Of a stretch of DNA of 64,000 nt, positions 27,253 to 35,288 are shown piece after piece. The stretch comes from Saccharothrix ecbatanensis (GTDB taxonomy: Bacteria; Actinomycetota; Actinomycetes; Mycobacteriales; Pseudonocardiaceae), in NCBI RefSeq assembly GCF_014205015.1, contig NZ_JACHMO010000001.1:5456001-5520000 (forward strand), in the 5' to 3' direction. The notes beneath the pieces were generated by a model. It ran no database searches, was not told where the DNA came from, and saw only the letters and a program-made list of their open reading frames with translations. Numbering within the stretch: position 1 is the stretch's first letter; the number at the start of each line of letters is the position of its first letter. The translations under genes and the position numbers were made by a program.

Positions 27253-27289
27253 CGATCGCCCCCCACCCGCGAGGGGTAGGGGGCGATCG
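27253..27289 (-). terminator. Terminator downstream of rpsA
   Basis: CGATCGCCCCC pairs with GGGGGCGATCG, extended by an ACCC/GGGT inner stem around a GCGA loop, 42 bp after the rpsA stop on the minus strand. The minus-strand downstream sequence is moderately T-rich (TCGTCGTTTCGG). Confidence 0.8.
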
Positions 27290-27331
27290 GGTCGATCAAT
27301 CAGCCGACGAGGTGCCGTCGGCCGGTGCTGC

Positions 27332-28828
27332 TCAGACGCCGCCCGACAGCTTCTCGCGCAGCGCGGCCAGCTGCTCGTCGCTCGCCAGGGTGCCGCCGGC
27401 CTGAGCCGGAGCGCCCGTGCTGGACGAGGTCGCGGCGGCCGGAGCCTCGCCACCGGAGGAGTAGTTCGTCTCCCCGGCAGCTTCTTCCTCGGCCACGGCG
27501 GCCTTGGCCACCTGCTTCATGTGGGCCTCGTAGCGCGTGTGGGCCTCGGCGTACTGACGCTCCCACTCCTCGCGCTGCTTGTCGAAGCCGTCCTGCCACT
27601 CCTGGGTCTCCGGGTCGAAGCCCTCGGGGTAGATGTAGTTCCCCTGGTCGTCGTACTCGGCGGCCATGCCGTACTGGGTCGGGTCGAACTCGGAGTCGAC
27701 CGTGAAGCCCTCGTTGGCCTGCTTGAGCGACAGCGAGATCCGGCGACGGTCGAGGTCGATGTCGATGACCTTGACCATGACGTCGTCGCCGACCTGCACG
27801 ACCTGCTCCGGGATCTCGACGTGGCGCTCGGCCAGCTCGGAGATGTGGACCAGGCCCTCGATGCCCTCGTCCACCCGGACGAACGCGCCGAACGGGACGA
27901 GCTTGGTGACCTTGCCCGGCACGATCTGGCCGATCGCGTGGGTGCGGGCGAACTGGCGCCACGGGTCTTCCTGCGTCGCCTTGAGCGACAGCGACACGCG
28001 CTCGCGCTCCATGTCGACGTCCAGGACCTCGACCGTGACCTCCTGGCCGACCTCGACGACCTCGGACGGGTGGTCGATGTGCTTCCAGGACAGCTCCGAG
28101 ACGTGCACCAGGCCGTCCACGCCACCCAGGTCCACGAAGGCACCGAAGTTGACGATGGAGGACACGACGCCCTTGCGGACCTGGCCCTTCTGCAGCTGGT
28201 TGAGGAACTCGCTGCGGACCTCGGACTGGGTCTGCTCGAGCCACGCACGGCGGGACAGGACCACGTTGTTGCGGTTCTTGTCCAGCTCGATGATCTTGGC
28301 TTCGAGCTCCCGGCCGACGTACGGCTGGAGGTCGCGCACGCGGCGCATCTCGACCAGGGAGGCGGGGAGGAAGCCCCTCAGGCCGATGTCCAGGATCAGG
28401 CCGCCCTTGACGACCTCGATGACCGTGCCCTTGACGGGCTCGTCCTTCTCCTTGAGCGCCTCGATGGTGCCCCAGGCGCGCTCGTACTGCGCGCGCTTCT
28501 TGGAGAGGATCAGCCGACCTTCCTTGTCCTCCTTCTGGAGAACAAGAGCCTCGACCTCGTCACCAACCTTGACGACCTCGTTGGGGTCGACGTCGTGCTT
28601 GATCGACAACTCACGCGAGGGGATGACGCCCTCGGTCTTGTAGCCGATGTCGAGCAGGACTTCGTCCCGGTCGACCTTGACGATCGTGCCTTCGACGATA
28701 TCGCCGTCGTTGAAGTACTTGATCGTCTTGTCGATAGCGGCGAGGAAGTCCTCCTCCGTCCCGATATCGTTGATGGCGACCTGCTTCGGCGCAGCGGCAA
28801 CCGGGACAGTGGTGGTGTCGGTGGACAT
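27332..28828 (-). CDS. rpsA: 30S ribosomal protein S1
   Basis: This 498-residue S1 protein has four S1 (OB-fold) RNA-binding repeats at about 43-112, 128-196, 215-285 and 302-370. The last two carry the classic GAFVDLGGVDGLVHVSELSW and GAFVRVDEGIEGLVHISELA motifs. A long acidic/alanine-rich C-terminal tail (about 390-498) is typical of actinobacterial S1. It binds mRNA on the small ribosomal subunit during initiation. The ATG at 28828 is preceded by GGAG at about 12 nt. It is divergent from a methyltransferase gene and followed by a clear terminator. Confidence 0.97.
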   Translation of the reverse strand: MSTDTTTVPVAAAPKQVAINDIGTEEDFLAAIDKTIKYFNDGDIVEGTIVKVDRDEVLLDIGYKTEGVIPSRELSIKHDVDPNEVVKVGDEVEALVLQKEDKEGRLILSKKRAQYERAWGTIEALKEKDEPVKGTVIEVVKGGLILDIGLRGFLPASLVEMRRVRDLQPYVGRELEAKIIELDKNRNNVVLSRRAWLEQTQSEVRSEFLNQLQKGQVRKGVVSSIVNFGAFVDLGGVDGLVHVSELSWKHIDHPSEVVEVGQEVTVEVLDVDMERERVSLSLKATQEDPWRQFARTHAIGQIVPGKVTKLVPFGAFVRVDEGIEGLVHISELAERHVEIPEQVVQVGDDVMVKVIDIDLDRRRISLSLKQANEGFTVDSEFDPTQYGMAAEYDDQGNYIYPEGFDPETQEWQDGFDKQREEWERQYAEAHTRYEAHMKQVAKAAVAEEEAAGETNYSSGGEAPAAATSSSTGAPAQAGGTLASDEQLAALREKLSGGV

Positions 28829-29017
28829 TAGGTAGGTGGCTCCGGTACGGATTGGGGTTGGGCCTGCGGGTTCAACGCTACGCGGAGGGCGCGCCCCACC
28901 GCGAAGACCGACTCACCAGGTGATCACCGATCAAGGACAGCGCGAACCCACTACGCGGGCGATATCGTACGCGGCCGGCCGTCCACCCGGCAAACGCACC
29001 CCCTTGAATGGAGCAGT

Positions 29018-29848
29018 GTGTCCGACCAGCACGCGAGCGCGGAACAGGCGCTCGGCACGACCGGCATCGCCAAGCGGGGCGTCGACGCGGCCGAGTCGCG
29101 GACGGCCAACCGGATCTGGTGGGACGCCGACGCGGACGACTACCACGCCGAGCACGGCGACTTCCTGGGCTCGGCGGACTTCGTCTGGTGCCCGGAGGGT
29201 GTCCGCGAGGAGGACGCCGGATACCTCGGTGACCTGCGCGGACGTCGGATCTTGGAGGTCGGCTGCGGCTCCGCGCCGTGCGCCCGGTGGCTGACGGCGC
29301 GTGGTGCGCACGCGGTGGCGTTCGACATCTCTGAGGGGATGCTGCGGCACGCCGTGGCGGCGAACGAGGCGACCGGCGTGGCCGTGCCGCTGGTGCAGGC
29401 GAGCGCGGACCAGCTGCCGTTCGCGTCCGGGAGCTTCGACGCGGCCTGCTCGGCGTTCGGCGCGGTGCCGTTCGTGGCGGACGTGGGCGAGGTGTTCGGC
29501 GAGGTCGCGCGGGTGCTGCGGCCGGGCGCGCCGTGGGTTTTCTCGGTGACTCACCCGATCAGGTGGATTTTCCCGGACGACCCGGGGCCGGGCGGCCTGA
29601 CCGTCACCCAGTCGTACTTCGACCGCACCCCGTACGTGGAGGTCGACGACAGCGGCCGGGCGACGTACGTGGAGCACCACCGGACCACCGGGGACTACGT
29701 GCGGGCGCTCGTCGGCGCGGGCCTGGAGCTGGTGGACGTGGTCGAGCCGGAGTGGCCGGCGGGGCACACCCGCACGTGGGGCCAGTGGAGCCCGCTGCGC
29801 GGCCGGCTGTTCCCGGGCACCGCGATCTTCCGCACCCGCAAGCCGTAA
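29018..29848 (+). CDS. Class I SAM-dependent methyltransferase
   Basis: This 276-residue cytoplasmic enzyme has a Rossmann-type SAM-binding domain: motif I ILEVGCGSAPCARWL (about 79-93), the acidic residue of motif II in AVAFDISEGML, and motif III ADQLPFASGSFDAACSAFGAVPF. The N-terminal 70 residues (NRIWWDADADDYHAEHG) are typical of the UbiE/Methyltransf_11-like subgroup located next to rpsA in many actinobacteria. The substrate is unknown. It starts at GTG 29018; 189 bp separates it from the divergent rpsA start. Confidence 0.88.
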   Translation: MSDQHASAEQALGTTGIAKRGVDAAESRTANRIWWDADADDYHAEHGDFLGSADFVWCPEGVREEDAGYLGDLRGRRILEVGCGSAPCARWLTARGAHAVAFDISEGMLRHAVAANEATGVAVPLVQASADQLPFASGSFDAACSAFGAVPFVADVGEVFGEVARVLRPGAPWVFSVTHPIRWIFPDDPGPGGLTVTQSYFDRTPYVEVDDSGRATYVEHHRTTGDYVRALVGAGLELVDVVEPEWPAGHTRTWGQWSPLRGRLFPGTAIFRTRKP

Positions 29849-29858
29849 TCTGCCTGGT

Positions 29859-30782
29859 ATGACCGTCGGTCAAGGGCTGATGGACGCGCAGAGCGCGCGC
29901 TTCGCGAGCGTCGACCCGCTGTTGCCGTCGGTGATCGCACCGCCGGAGGGCGACGTCATCACCGCCGCGCTGCCGGACGGCACCAGGGTCGCGGGCGTGC
30001 TGCACCGGCAGGTGCACGAGCGGCGGTCGGCCGCCCGGCTCTGGTCGGCCACCGAGGTGTGGGAGCTGACGCCGCTGCTTGGCGCGACGGGCGCGGCGGG
30101 CATGGACGCGTTGCTGCGGGCGTGGCGCAAGCGGCTGGACCTGCTCTCGCCGGCCGAACGCGACTCGGCGTGCGTGCTGATCTGGCCGAGCCGGGACGCG
30201 GAGGCGACCAGGGCGCTGCTGGACCACGGCCTGGTGCCGCTGACCGTGATCGCCGTGCGGCAGGGCCCTCCCCCGCCGGTGACGGGCACCGCGACGATCC
30301 GCCGGGCCACGCCGGCCGACCTGGAGACGGTGCTGACGCTGGCGCTGGCCGAGCTGCGCTACTCGTCGATGGTGGGTTCGACGGTGCACCGGCCGGACGC
30401 GGTGGAGCTGAAGCGGCGGACGTTGGCCGAGCGGCTGGCCGCGGGCGGTCCGGCGTGGCTGGCCGAGCGGGACGGCATCGCGGTGGCGCTGGCCGAGTGC
30501 GCGGTGGTGACGTCGGAGCCGGGCAACTGGACGGCGACCAGGCTGCCGCACGGGCGGTGGGGTTACGTGAACTGCGTGTCCGTGCTGCCGGGCGCGCGGG
30601 GCACCGGGCTGGGCCGCCAGATCATGGCGCACGCGCACCGCGAGCTGCACCGACTGGGCACGGTCGGCACCTACCTGTACTACAACCCGCCGAACCCGCT
30701 GTCCTCGGTGTTCTGGCCGCGCCAGGGTTACCGTCCACTGTGGACGATGTGGGAGGTCCGCCCGGCGGGGGCGTTGCGCTAG
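29859..30782 (+). CDS. GNAT family acetyltransferase with N-terminal GNAT-like half
   Basis: This is a 307-residue protein. Residues about 150-307 form a canonical GNAT domain (YVNCVSVLPGARGTGLGRQIMAHAH, with the GARGTGLG pyrophosphate loop; FWPRQGYRP at the C-terminus). Residues 1-145 look like a degenerate second acetyltransferase-like half. It starts 10 nt after the methyltransferase stop, so the two genes are probably co-transcribed. The substrate is unknown. It is followed by three 16-bp-spaced repeats. Confidence 0.82.
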   Translation: MTVGQGLMDAQSARFASVDPLLPSVIAPPEGDVITAALPDGTRVAGVLHRQVHERRSAARLWSATEVWELTPLLGATGAAGMDALLRAWRKRLDLLSPAERDSACVLIWPSRDAEATRALLDHGLVPLTVIAVRQGPPPPVTGTATIRRATPADLETVLTLALAELRYSSMVGSTVHRPDAVELKRRTLAERLAAGGPAWLAERDGIAVALAECAVVTSEPGNWTATRLPHGRWGYVNCVSVLPGARGTGLGRQIMAHAHRELHRLGTVGTYLYYNPPNPLSSVFWPRQGYRPLWTMWEVRPAGALR

Positions 30783-30791
30783 GTCGCACCC

Positions 30792-30835
30792 GCTCGAAGT
30801 CACGCCCGCTTGAAGTCACACCTGCTTGAAGTCAC
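30792..30835. repeat. 16-bp period tandem repeat after the GNAT gene
   Basis: The core GCTTGAAGTCAC (first copy GCTCGAAGTCAC) occurs at 30792, 30808 and 30824, exactly 16 bp apart, with a decayed fourth start GCTTGCGAC at 30840. It begins 10 bp after the GNAT stop codon. Confidence 0.8.
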
Positions 30836-30866
30836 ACACGCTTGCGACTCGGCACGTGCCGGACGA

Positions 30867-30896
30867 CTATTTGAACTGACCGGTCAGTTCGAATAG
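30867..30896. promoter_or_regulatory. 30-bp palindromic operator, probably for the downstream TetR
   Basis: CTATTTGAACTGACC (30867-30881) is followed by its inverted copy GGTCAGTTCGAATAG (30882-30896) with a single mismatch. The core ACTGACCGGTCAGT is typical of TetR-family operators. The palindrome abuts the AGGAGG ribosome binding site of the first gene (30895-30900). The last gene of the same operon encodes a TetR regulator, so autoregulation is likely. Confidence 0.82.
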
Positions 30897-30906
30897 GAGG
30901 TCCGCA

Positions 30907-31542
30907 GTGCAGATCCACGCTCGGCACGTCGGCGTCACCGGGCCGCACGGCCCGTTGCTCGAGCCGACGTCCGTGCTGGTCAGGCCGGGTGAGCTGGTGC
31001 TGGTGGCGGGCGATCCGGGCGCCGGGCACACCGCGCTCGGGCTGGTGCTGGCCGGGCGGATGCGCCCGACGACCGGCGAGGTCTCCCCTTCTCCGGCCGA
31101 GCTGCGCAAGCGCGTGGTGCTGGTGGACTCCCCCGACGTCACCGAACCCGAGGGATCGCTGACGCTGGCCGGCGTGGTCGGCGAGGAACTGGCCATGAAC
31201 GGCGCCCGCAGCGGGCGCAAGGCGGTGGCGGACTGGCTGGTCGAGCGGGGCGCCGACGAGTACCTGGACCACCGGTTCGAGCAGGTCCCGGCCGCCACCC
31301 GGTGCGCGCTGACGTTGGAGCTGGCCGCGGGCCGTCCCGGCGCCGACACGCTCGTGCTGGACAGCCCCGACCGCTACCACGGCGACCCGAAGGGCTGGTG
31401 GGAGCTGGCGCGCGGGCACGTGACGCCCGACCGGTCGGTGGTCGCCCTCTGCACCACCACTTCTGCCGGCGTCCTCGGCGTGCCCGTCGCGCGGATCGGC
31501 GCCGACAACGTTCCCGACAACGTTCCCGAGGAGTCCGAGTGA
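30907..31542 (+). CDS. ABC-ATPase-like protein with degenerate nucleotide-binding motifs
   Basis: This 211-residue protein is placed and shaped like an ABC transporter ATPase but has altered catalytic motifs. The Walker A reads GDPGAGHTALG, with His in place of the essential Lys, and the Walker B region TLVLDSPDRY lacks the catalytic Glu. No LSGGQ signature is evident. It precedes a YhgE/Pip-type permease with a 4-nt GTGA overlap. Such shortened ATPase-like partners may be regulatory rather than energising. The GTG start is fixed by AGGAGG 6 nt upstream, which overlaps a TetR operator. Confidence 0.75.
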   Translation: MQIHARHVGVTGPHGPLLEPTSVLVRPGELVLVAGDPGAGHTALGLVLAGRMRPTTGEVSPSPAELRKRVVLVDSPDVTEPEGSLTLAGVVGEELAMNGARSGRKAVADWLVERGADEYLDHRFEQVPAATRCALTLELAAGRPGADTLVLDSPDRYHGDPKGWWELARGHVTPDRSVVALCTTTSAGVLGVPVARIGADNVPDNVPEESE

Positions 31543-33434
31543 CCGCCGTCCGGATGGCGTTCAACGAGCTGCGCCGGGTCACCTCCGGCCGGCTGCCCAA
31601 GCTCGCCGTGGTGGCGTTGACGCTGGTGCCGCTGCTCTACGCGGCGCTGTACCTGTACGCGAACAAGGACCCGTACGCGCACCTCGACCAGGTGCCGGCC
31701 GCGCTGGTCGTGGAGGACAAGGGCGCGACCGCGAGCGACGGCACCCACGTGGACGCCGGGCACGACGTGGCCGAGGAGCTGGTGCGCGGCGGCCGGTTCG
31801 ACTGGCAGCGGGTGGACGCGGCGGAGGCCGAAGAGGGTGTGCGCAACGGGACCTACACGTTCGGGTTGACCTTGCCCGAGGACTTCTCGCAGGCCCTGCT
31901 GTCGTCCGGCGACTTCACGCCCCGGCAAGGCGTCATCGTGCTGACCACCAACGACGCGAACAACTACCTGGGGTCCACGATCGCCAACCAGGTGGTCGCC
32001 GAGGTGCGCCGGTCGGTGTCGGTGGAGGTCGGCGCGGAGGCCGCGGACCGGCTGCTGCTGGGCTTCTCCACGATCCGGCAGAAGACGGCCGAGGCCGCGG
32101 ACGGCGCGACGAAGCTCGCCGGCGGTCAGCAGGACGCGTACGCCGGTGCTCAGCAGCTCGCGGACGGCACGGCGCCGTTGGCCGACGGTGCGGCGCAGGT
32201 GTCGTCCGGGTTGACGCGGTTGCGCGACTCGACGGCGGACCTGCCGGTGAAGGCCGAGCGGTTGGCGTCGGGGGCACGGCAGGTCGCCGACGGGAACGAG
32301 AAGGTCGCGGTGACGGCCGAGGAATACGCGGTCAAGGCGCAGGGTCTGGTCGACCGGCTCGGCGCGGTGGACGGGGACGTGGCGGCGCGGCTGCGTGCGC
32401 TCGGGTTCTCGGAGGAGGAAGTGCACCGCGTAGTCGGGGCGTTGGGCGAGGTCCGCAAGCCGGTGGACGACGCGAACGCCCAGGTCCAGGGTGCGGCCGG
32501 GCAGCTGCGGACGTTGGCGGACGGCGCTCGTCAGGTGTCCGACGGTGCGGCGCAACTGGCCGCGAGCACGCCCGCGTTGACCGACGCCGTGGTCAGGCTG
32601 AACGACGGGGCGGCCCAGGTGGCGTCGGGGGCGGCGCGGGTGCGTGACGGCGCGGGGCAGCTGCGGGACGGTTCCGGACAGCTGGTGGAGGGGGCGAACC
32701 GGCTGCGGGACGGCTTGGTGGCGGGGGTCGAGGAGATCCCGAATCCCGATGACCCCACCCGTGAGTCGACCGCGCGGACGATCGGCGACCCGGTTTCGGT
32801 GCGCGGGGTGAGCCAGACGTCGGCGGGCAGCTACGGCGCCGGGCTGGCGCCGTTCTTCCTGGGGCTGGCGACGTGGATCGGGGCGTTCGTGTTGTTCCTG
32901 CTGCTCAGGCCGTTGTCACGGAGGGGGTTGGCGGGTGGGCAGTCGCCGCTGCGGGTGGCTTTGGGCGGTTGGCTGCCGGGTGTGCTGCTGGGTGCGGCGC
33001 AGGTCGTGGTGATGTTCGCCGTGGTGACAGTGGTGGTGGACATCCGGCCGGCGCACCCGGTGGGCGTGTTGGCGTTCCTGTTGCTGGTGTCGGCGACGTT
33101 CGTGGCGGTGCTGCACGCGTTGAACGCCATGTTCGGCGCGGTCGGGAAGTTCATCGGCCTGGTGCTGCTGATCTTGCAGCTGGTGAGCGCCGGCGGCACG
33201 TTCCCGTGGCAGACCATCCCCGTGGCGTTGTACCCGCTGCATTACGGGCTGCCGATGGGGTACGCGGTGGACGGGCTTCGGCACCTCATGTACGGCGGGC
33301 CGTTGGGCGGCGTGGGGCGGGACGCGGTGATCCTGGTCGGGTACCTGGTGGCGGGCCTAGCCTTGGCGACGCTCGCCGCGTACCGGCAGCGGGTGTGGAC
33401 GCCGGCTCGGCTCAGGCCCGAGCTGGCGCTGTGA
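31539..33434 (+). CDS. YhgE/Pip-family ABC-2-type membrane transporter
   Basis: This is a 631-residue membrane protein. One N-terminal transmembrane helix (about 22-40) is followed by a large extracytoplasmic domain (about 45-415) with heptad-like ADGAAQL/ASGARQVADG repeats forming long coiled coils, as in YhgE/Pip (phage infection protein) and EsaA-like proteins. Five C-terminal transmembrane helices of ABC-2 type follow (about 430-620). The family is implicated in phage receptor function in Lactococcus and Bacillus and in type VII secretion or drug export elsewhere. The GTG start overlaps the upstream stop. Confidence 0.87.
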   Translation: MTAVRMAFNELRRVTSGRLPKLAVVALTLVPLLYAALYLYANKDPYAHLDQVPAALVVEDKGATASDGTHVDAGHDVAEELVRGGRFDWQRVDAAEAEEGVRNGTYTFGLTLPEDFSQALLSSGDFTPRQGVIVLTTNDANNYLGSTIANQVVAEVRRSVSVEVGAEAADRLLLGFSTIRQKTAEAADGATKLAGGQQDAYAGAQQLADGTAPLADGAAQVSSGLTRLRDSTADLPVKAERLASGARQVADGNEKVAVTAEEYAVKAQGLVDRLGAVDGDVAARLRALGFSEEEVHRVVGALGEVRKPVDDANAQVQGAAGQLRTLADGARQVSDGAAQLAASTPALTDAVVRLNDGAAQVASGAARVRDGAGQLRDGSGQLVEGANRLRDGLVAGVEEIPNPDDPTRESTARTIGDPVSVRGVSQTSAGSYGAGLAPFFLGLATWIGAFVLFLLLRPLSRRGLAGGQSPLRVALGGWLPGVLLGAAQVVVMFAVVTVVVDIRPAHPVGVLAFLLLVSATFVAVLHALNAMFGAVGKFIGLVLLILQLVSAGGTFPWQTIPVALYPLHYGLPMGYAVDGLRHLMYGGPLGGVGRDAVILVGYLVAGLALATLAAYRQRVWTPARLRPELAL

Positions 33435-33450
33435 GCTAGGGGGTGCGCCT

Positions 33451-34044
33451 GTGACCGGCACGCGACCGGGCCGTACCGCCGTGACCAAGCAGAAGCTGTT
33501 CGACGCCGCGTTGCGGCTGGTCGGCGAGCGGGGCGCGGCGGGCGTGACGGTGGACGAGATCGCCGCCGAGGCGGGGGTGGCGAAGGGGACCGTCTACTAC
33601 AACTTCGCCAGCAAGGACGCGCTGGTGGACGCGTTGCTGCGGCACGGCGTGGACCTGTTGGCGGCTCGGCTCCGGGTGGCCGAGGAGGAGTCGGAGACGT
33701 CGTCGGCGATGGCGTCGCTGGTGGACGGGATGCTCGGGTTCTTCGCCGAGTACCCGGCGTTCGGGCAGTTGCTGGTGTCCGAGCTGTGGCGGACGCCCGG
33801 TCAGTGGCACGACACGTTGAGCCTGCTGCGGGACGACATCGTGTCGATCGTGCGTGGCCAGATGCAGCGGCTGGCAGACACCGGCCGGCTGCCGGAGGGT
33901 GTGCAGGTGGGGACGGCGTCGGCGGCGTTGTTCGGCACGCTGCTGGTGATCGCGTTGGACTGGCAGGTGTTCCAGCCGGAGCGCAGCCTCGCGGACGTGC
34001 GGGAGTCGGTGTTGTCGCTGGTTCGGGGTTTGCGGCCGAGCTGA
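33451..34044 (+). CDS. TetR family transcriptional regulator
   Basis: This is a 197-residue TetR repressor. The HTH (about 30-55; VTVDEIAAEAGVAKGTVYYNFASKDAL) is canonical and the C-terminal ligand domain is helical (MASLVDGMLGFFAEYPAFGQLLVSELWR). It starts with GTG 33451 after a G-rich Shine-Dalgarno, 16 nt behind the permease gene, so it is the third gene of the operon. It probably represses its own operon through the 30-bp palindrome at 30867-30896. The ligand is unknown. Confidence 0.9.
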   Translation: MTGTRPGRTAVTKQKLFDAALRLVGERGAAGVTVDEIAAEAGVAKGTVYYNFASKDALVDALLRHGVDLLAARLRVAEEESETSSAMASLVDGMLGFFAEYPAFGQLLVSELWRTPGQWHDTLSLLRDDIVSIVRGQMQRLADTGRLPEGVQVGTASAALFGTLLVIALDWQVFQPERSLADVRESVLSLVRGLRPS

Positions 34045-34089
34045 GCCCGTCGGTGGTGCTTCTCGCTGGACGTTACTGTCGGACCGCTG

Positions 34090-34695
34090 TCAGTGCCGCA
34101 TGACCCAGGTGTCGACCTCGCCGACCTGGTGCACCGACGGCGGTCTGCCGGCCAAGGCCCGGTGCACGGCTTCGAGGACGCCCACCGACGTCTCCTCGTG
34201 GCTGAGCCAGCGGGTGCTGCCGCCGTGGCGGATGAAGCCCAGCACCACCTGCTGGGTCGGGTGGCCGTCCAGGGCCGGGTCGGGCACGCCGCGGACCGGG
34301 TTGATCGCGCCGCTGTCGTGGACCTCCACCACGGGGGCGTGCGGGGCGAGGAGGGGTGCGACGGCCTTGAGCACGTCGTCGCGGTAGCTCGCGTGCACCC
34401 ATGCCACCAGCAGGTCCGCCGGTCGGTCCATCACCTCGCGGACCCGGTCCACCAGCTCCTGCGGTCGGGACCAGTCCGCCGTCACCGTGATCTGCTCCGC
34501 TTCGCCGACTTCCCGGACCTCGCTCACGTGCGGCAAATGGCTGCGCCCGCGCAACGCCGCTTTGGCCGCGCGGCCCAACGTCCCCTCCGGGCGGCGGCTG
34601 GGGAGCACCACTTGCCACCCCTGCGCGAGCAACTCGTCCGCGCACCCCTTCAGCATCCCCGTGCCGCCCAACACCAACGCCGTCCGCTCGTTCAT
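34090..34695 (-). CDS. Short-chain dehydrogenase-like NAD(P)-binding protein
   Basis: This 201-residue protein begins with a Rossmann nucleotide-binding motif (ALVLGGTGMLKGCADELLAQGW), then an arginine pair after strand beta-2 (LPSRRPEG) suggesting NADP(H). The usual YxxxK catalytic pair of SDR enzymes is not evident, so it may be a non-classical or inactive member. The ATG at 34695 has GAGGAG 9 nt upstream and overlaps the stop of the upstream P-loop kinase gene (ATGA), so the two are co-translated. Confidence 0.72.
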   Translation of the reverse strand: MNERTALVLGGTGMLKGCADELLAQGWQVVLPSRRPEGTLGRAAKAALRGRSHLPHVSEVREVGEAEQITVTADWSRPQELVDRVREVMDRPADLLVAWVHASYRDDVLKAVAPLLAPHAPVVEVHDSGAINPVRGVPDPALDGHPTQQVVLGFIRHGGSTRWLSHEETSVGVLEAVHRALAGRPPSVHQVGEVDTWVMRH

Positions 34696-35288
34696 CGCAC
34701 CGACTCCTCGCCCCGTTCGGCGGCCCGGCGCAGAGGGCCTGACCGCCATTGGTCGACCTCACGCTGCCCACGCAGACGCACCACCGTGACCCGTTCGGCG
34801 TGCTCTCCTTCGAGCACGGCGCGGACTCGTTCGCCGGTGCGGCTGTGCGATTTCCACGCCCAGCGCAGCAGGTGTTCCCGATCGGTGAACACCGTATGCA
34901 GGGGCGGTTCGACGTTGCCGTTCCACAGTTCCTGGCGGCGGACGCGGCGGACCGCGGTGCGCACCGCCACCCGGCGCATCACGACGTGCCGGGGGTGGTC
35001 CAACCAGACCAACGTGTCCGCGTGCTCCAGCAGCACCGGCCGGGCCGGGCTGTACTGCCACTCCGTCGCCCAGGCGCCGAGTTTGACGAATCGACGCACG
35101 TCGGACTCGAACTCCGGCCGTTTTGTCCACTGTGGACCGTGGAACAACGAGTCCATTTCCACATAGGGCAAGCCAAGAGTGCGGGCGACGAGGTTCGCCA
35201 GGGTAGATTTCCCCGAGCCGGACGTGCCGGCCACGAGCACCCGGCGTGGCGGGTGCGGCAACTCGTCGGTGGGTCCCAAGAGCGGCAC
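34692..35288 (-). CDS. P-loop kinase (FlaR/adenylate-kinase-like)
   Basis: This 198-residue protein has a P-loop GTSGSGKST (about 21-29) followed by VEMDSLFHGPQW and LLEHADTLVWLDHPRHVVMRRVAVRT, the layout of the topology-modulation/FlaR and adenylate-kinase-like NTPases. It would phosphorylate a small nucleotide or related substrate; the true substrate of this family is unsettled. It is the first gene of a two-gene operon with the SDR-like gene. Confidence 0.8.
   Translation of the reverse strand: MPLLGPTDELPHPPRRVLVAGTSGSGKSTLANLVARTLGLPYVEMDSLFHGPQWTKRPEFESDVRRFVKLGAWATEWQYSPARPVLLEHADTLVWLDHPRHVVMRRVAVRTAVRRVRRQELWNGNVEPPLHTVFTDREHLLRWAWKSHSRTGERVRAVLEGEHAERVTVVRLRGQREVDQWRSGPLRRAAERGEESVR

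Noticed and set aside
25439..28831. Very long open frame on the plus strand (about 1130 codons) across coaE, the lipoprotein and rpsA
   Set aside because: It is antisense to three well-supported genes and its translation is rich in Arg, His, Val and Leu, the usual product of high-GC codon bias on the opposite strand.
29604..30803. Minus-strand 399-codon frame opposite the methyltransferase and GNAT genes
   Set aside because: Arg/His/Gln-rich antisense translation with no domain.
30059..30829. Second plus-strand frame over the GNAT gene
   Set aside because: Gly/Ala/Arg-rich alternative frame; the GNAT motifs are in the other frame.
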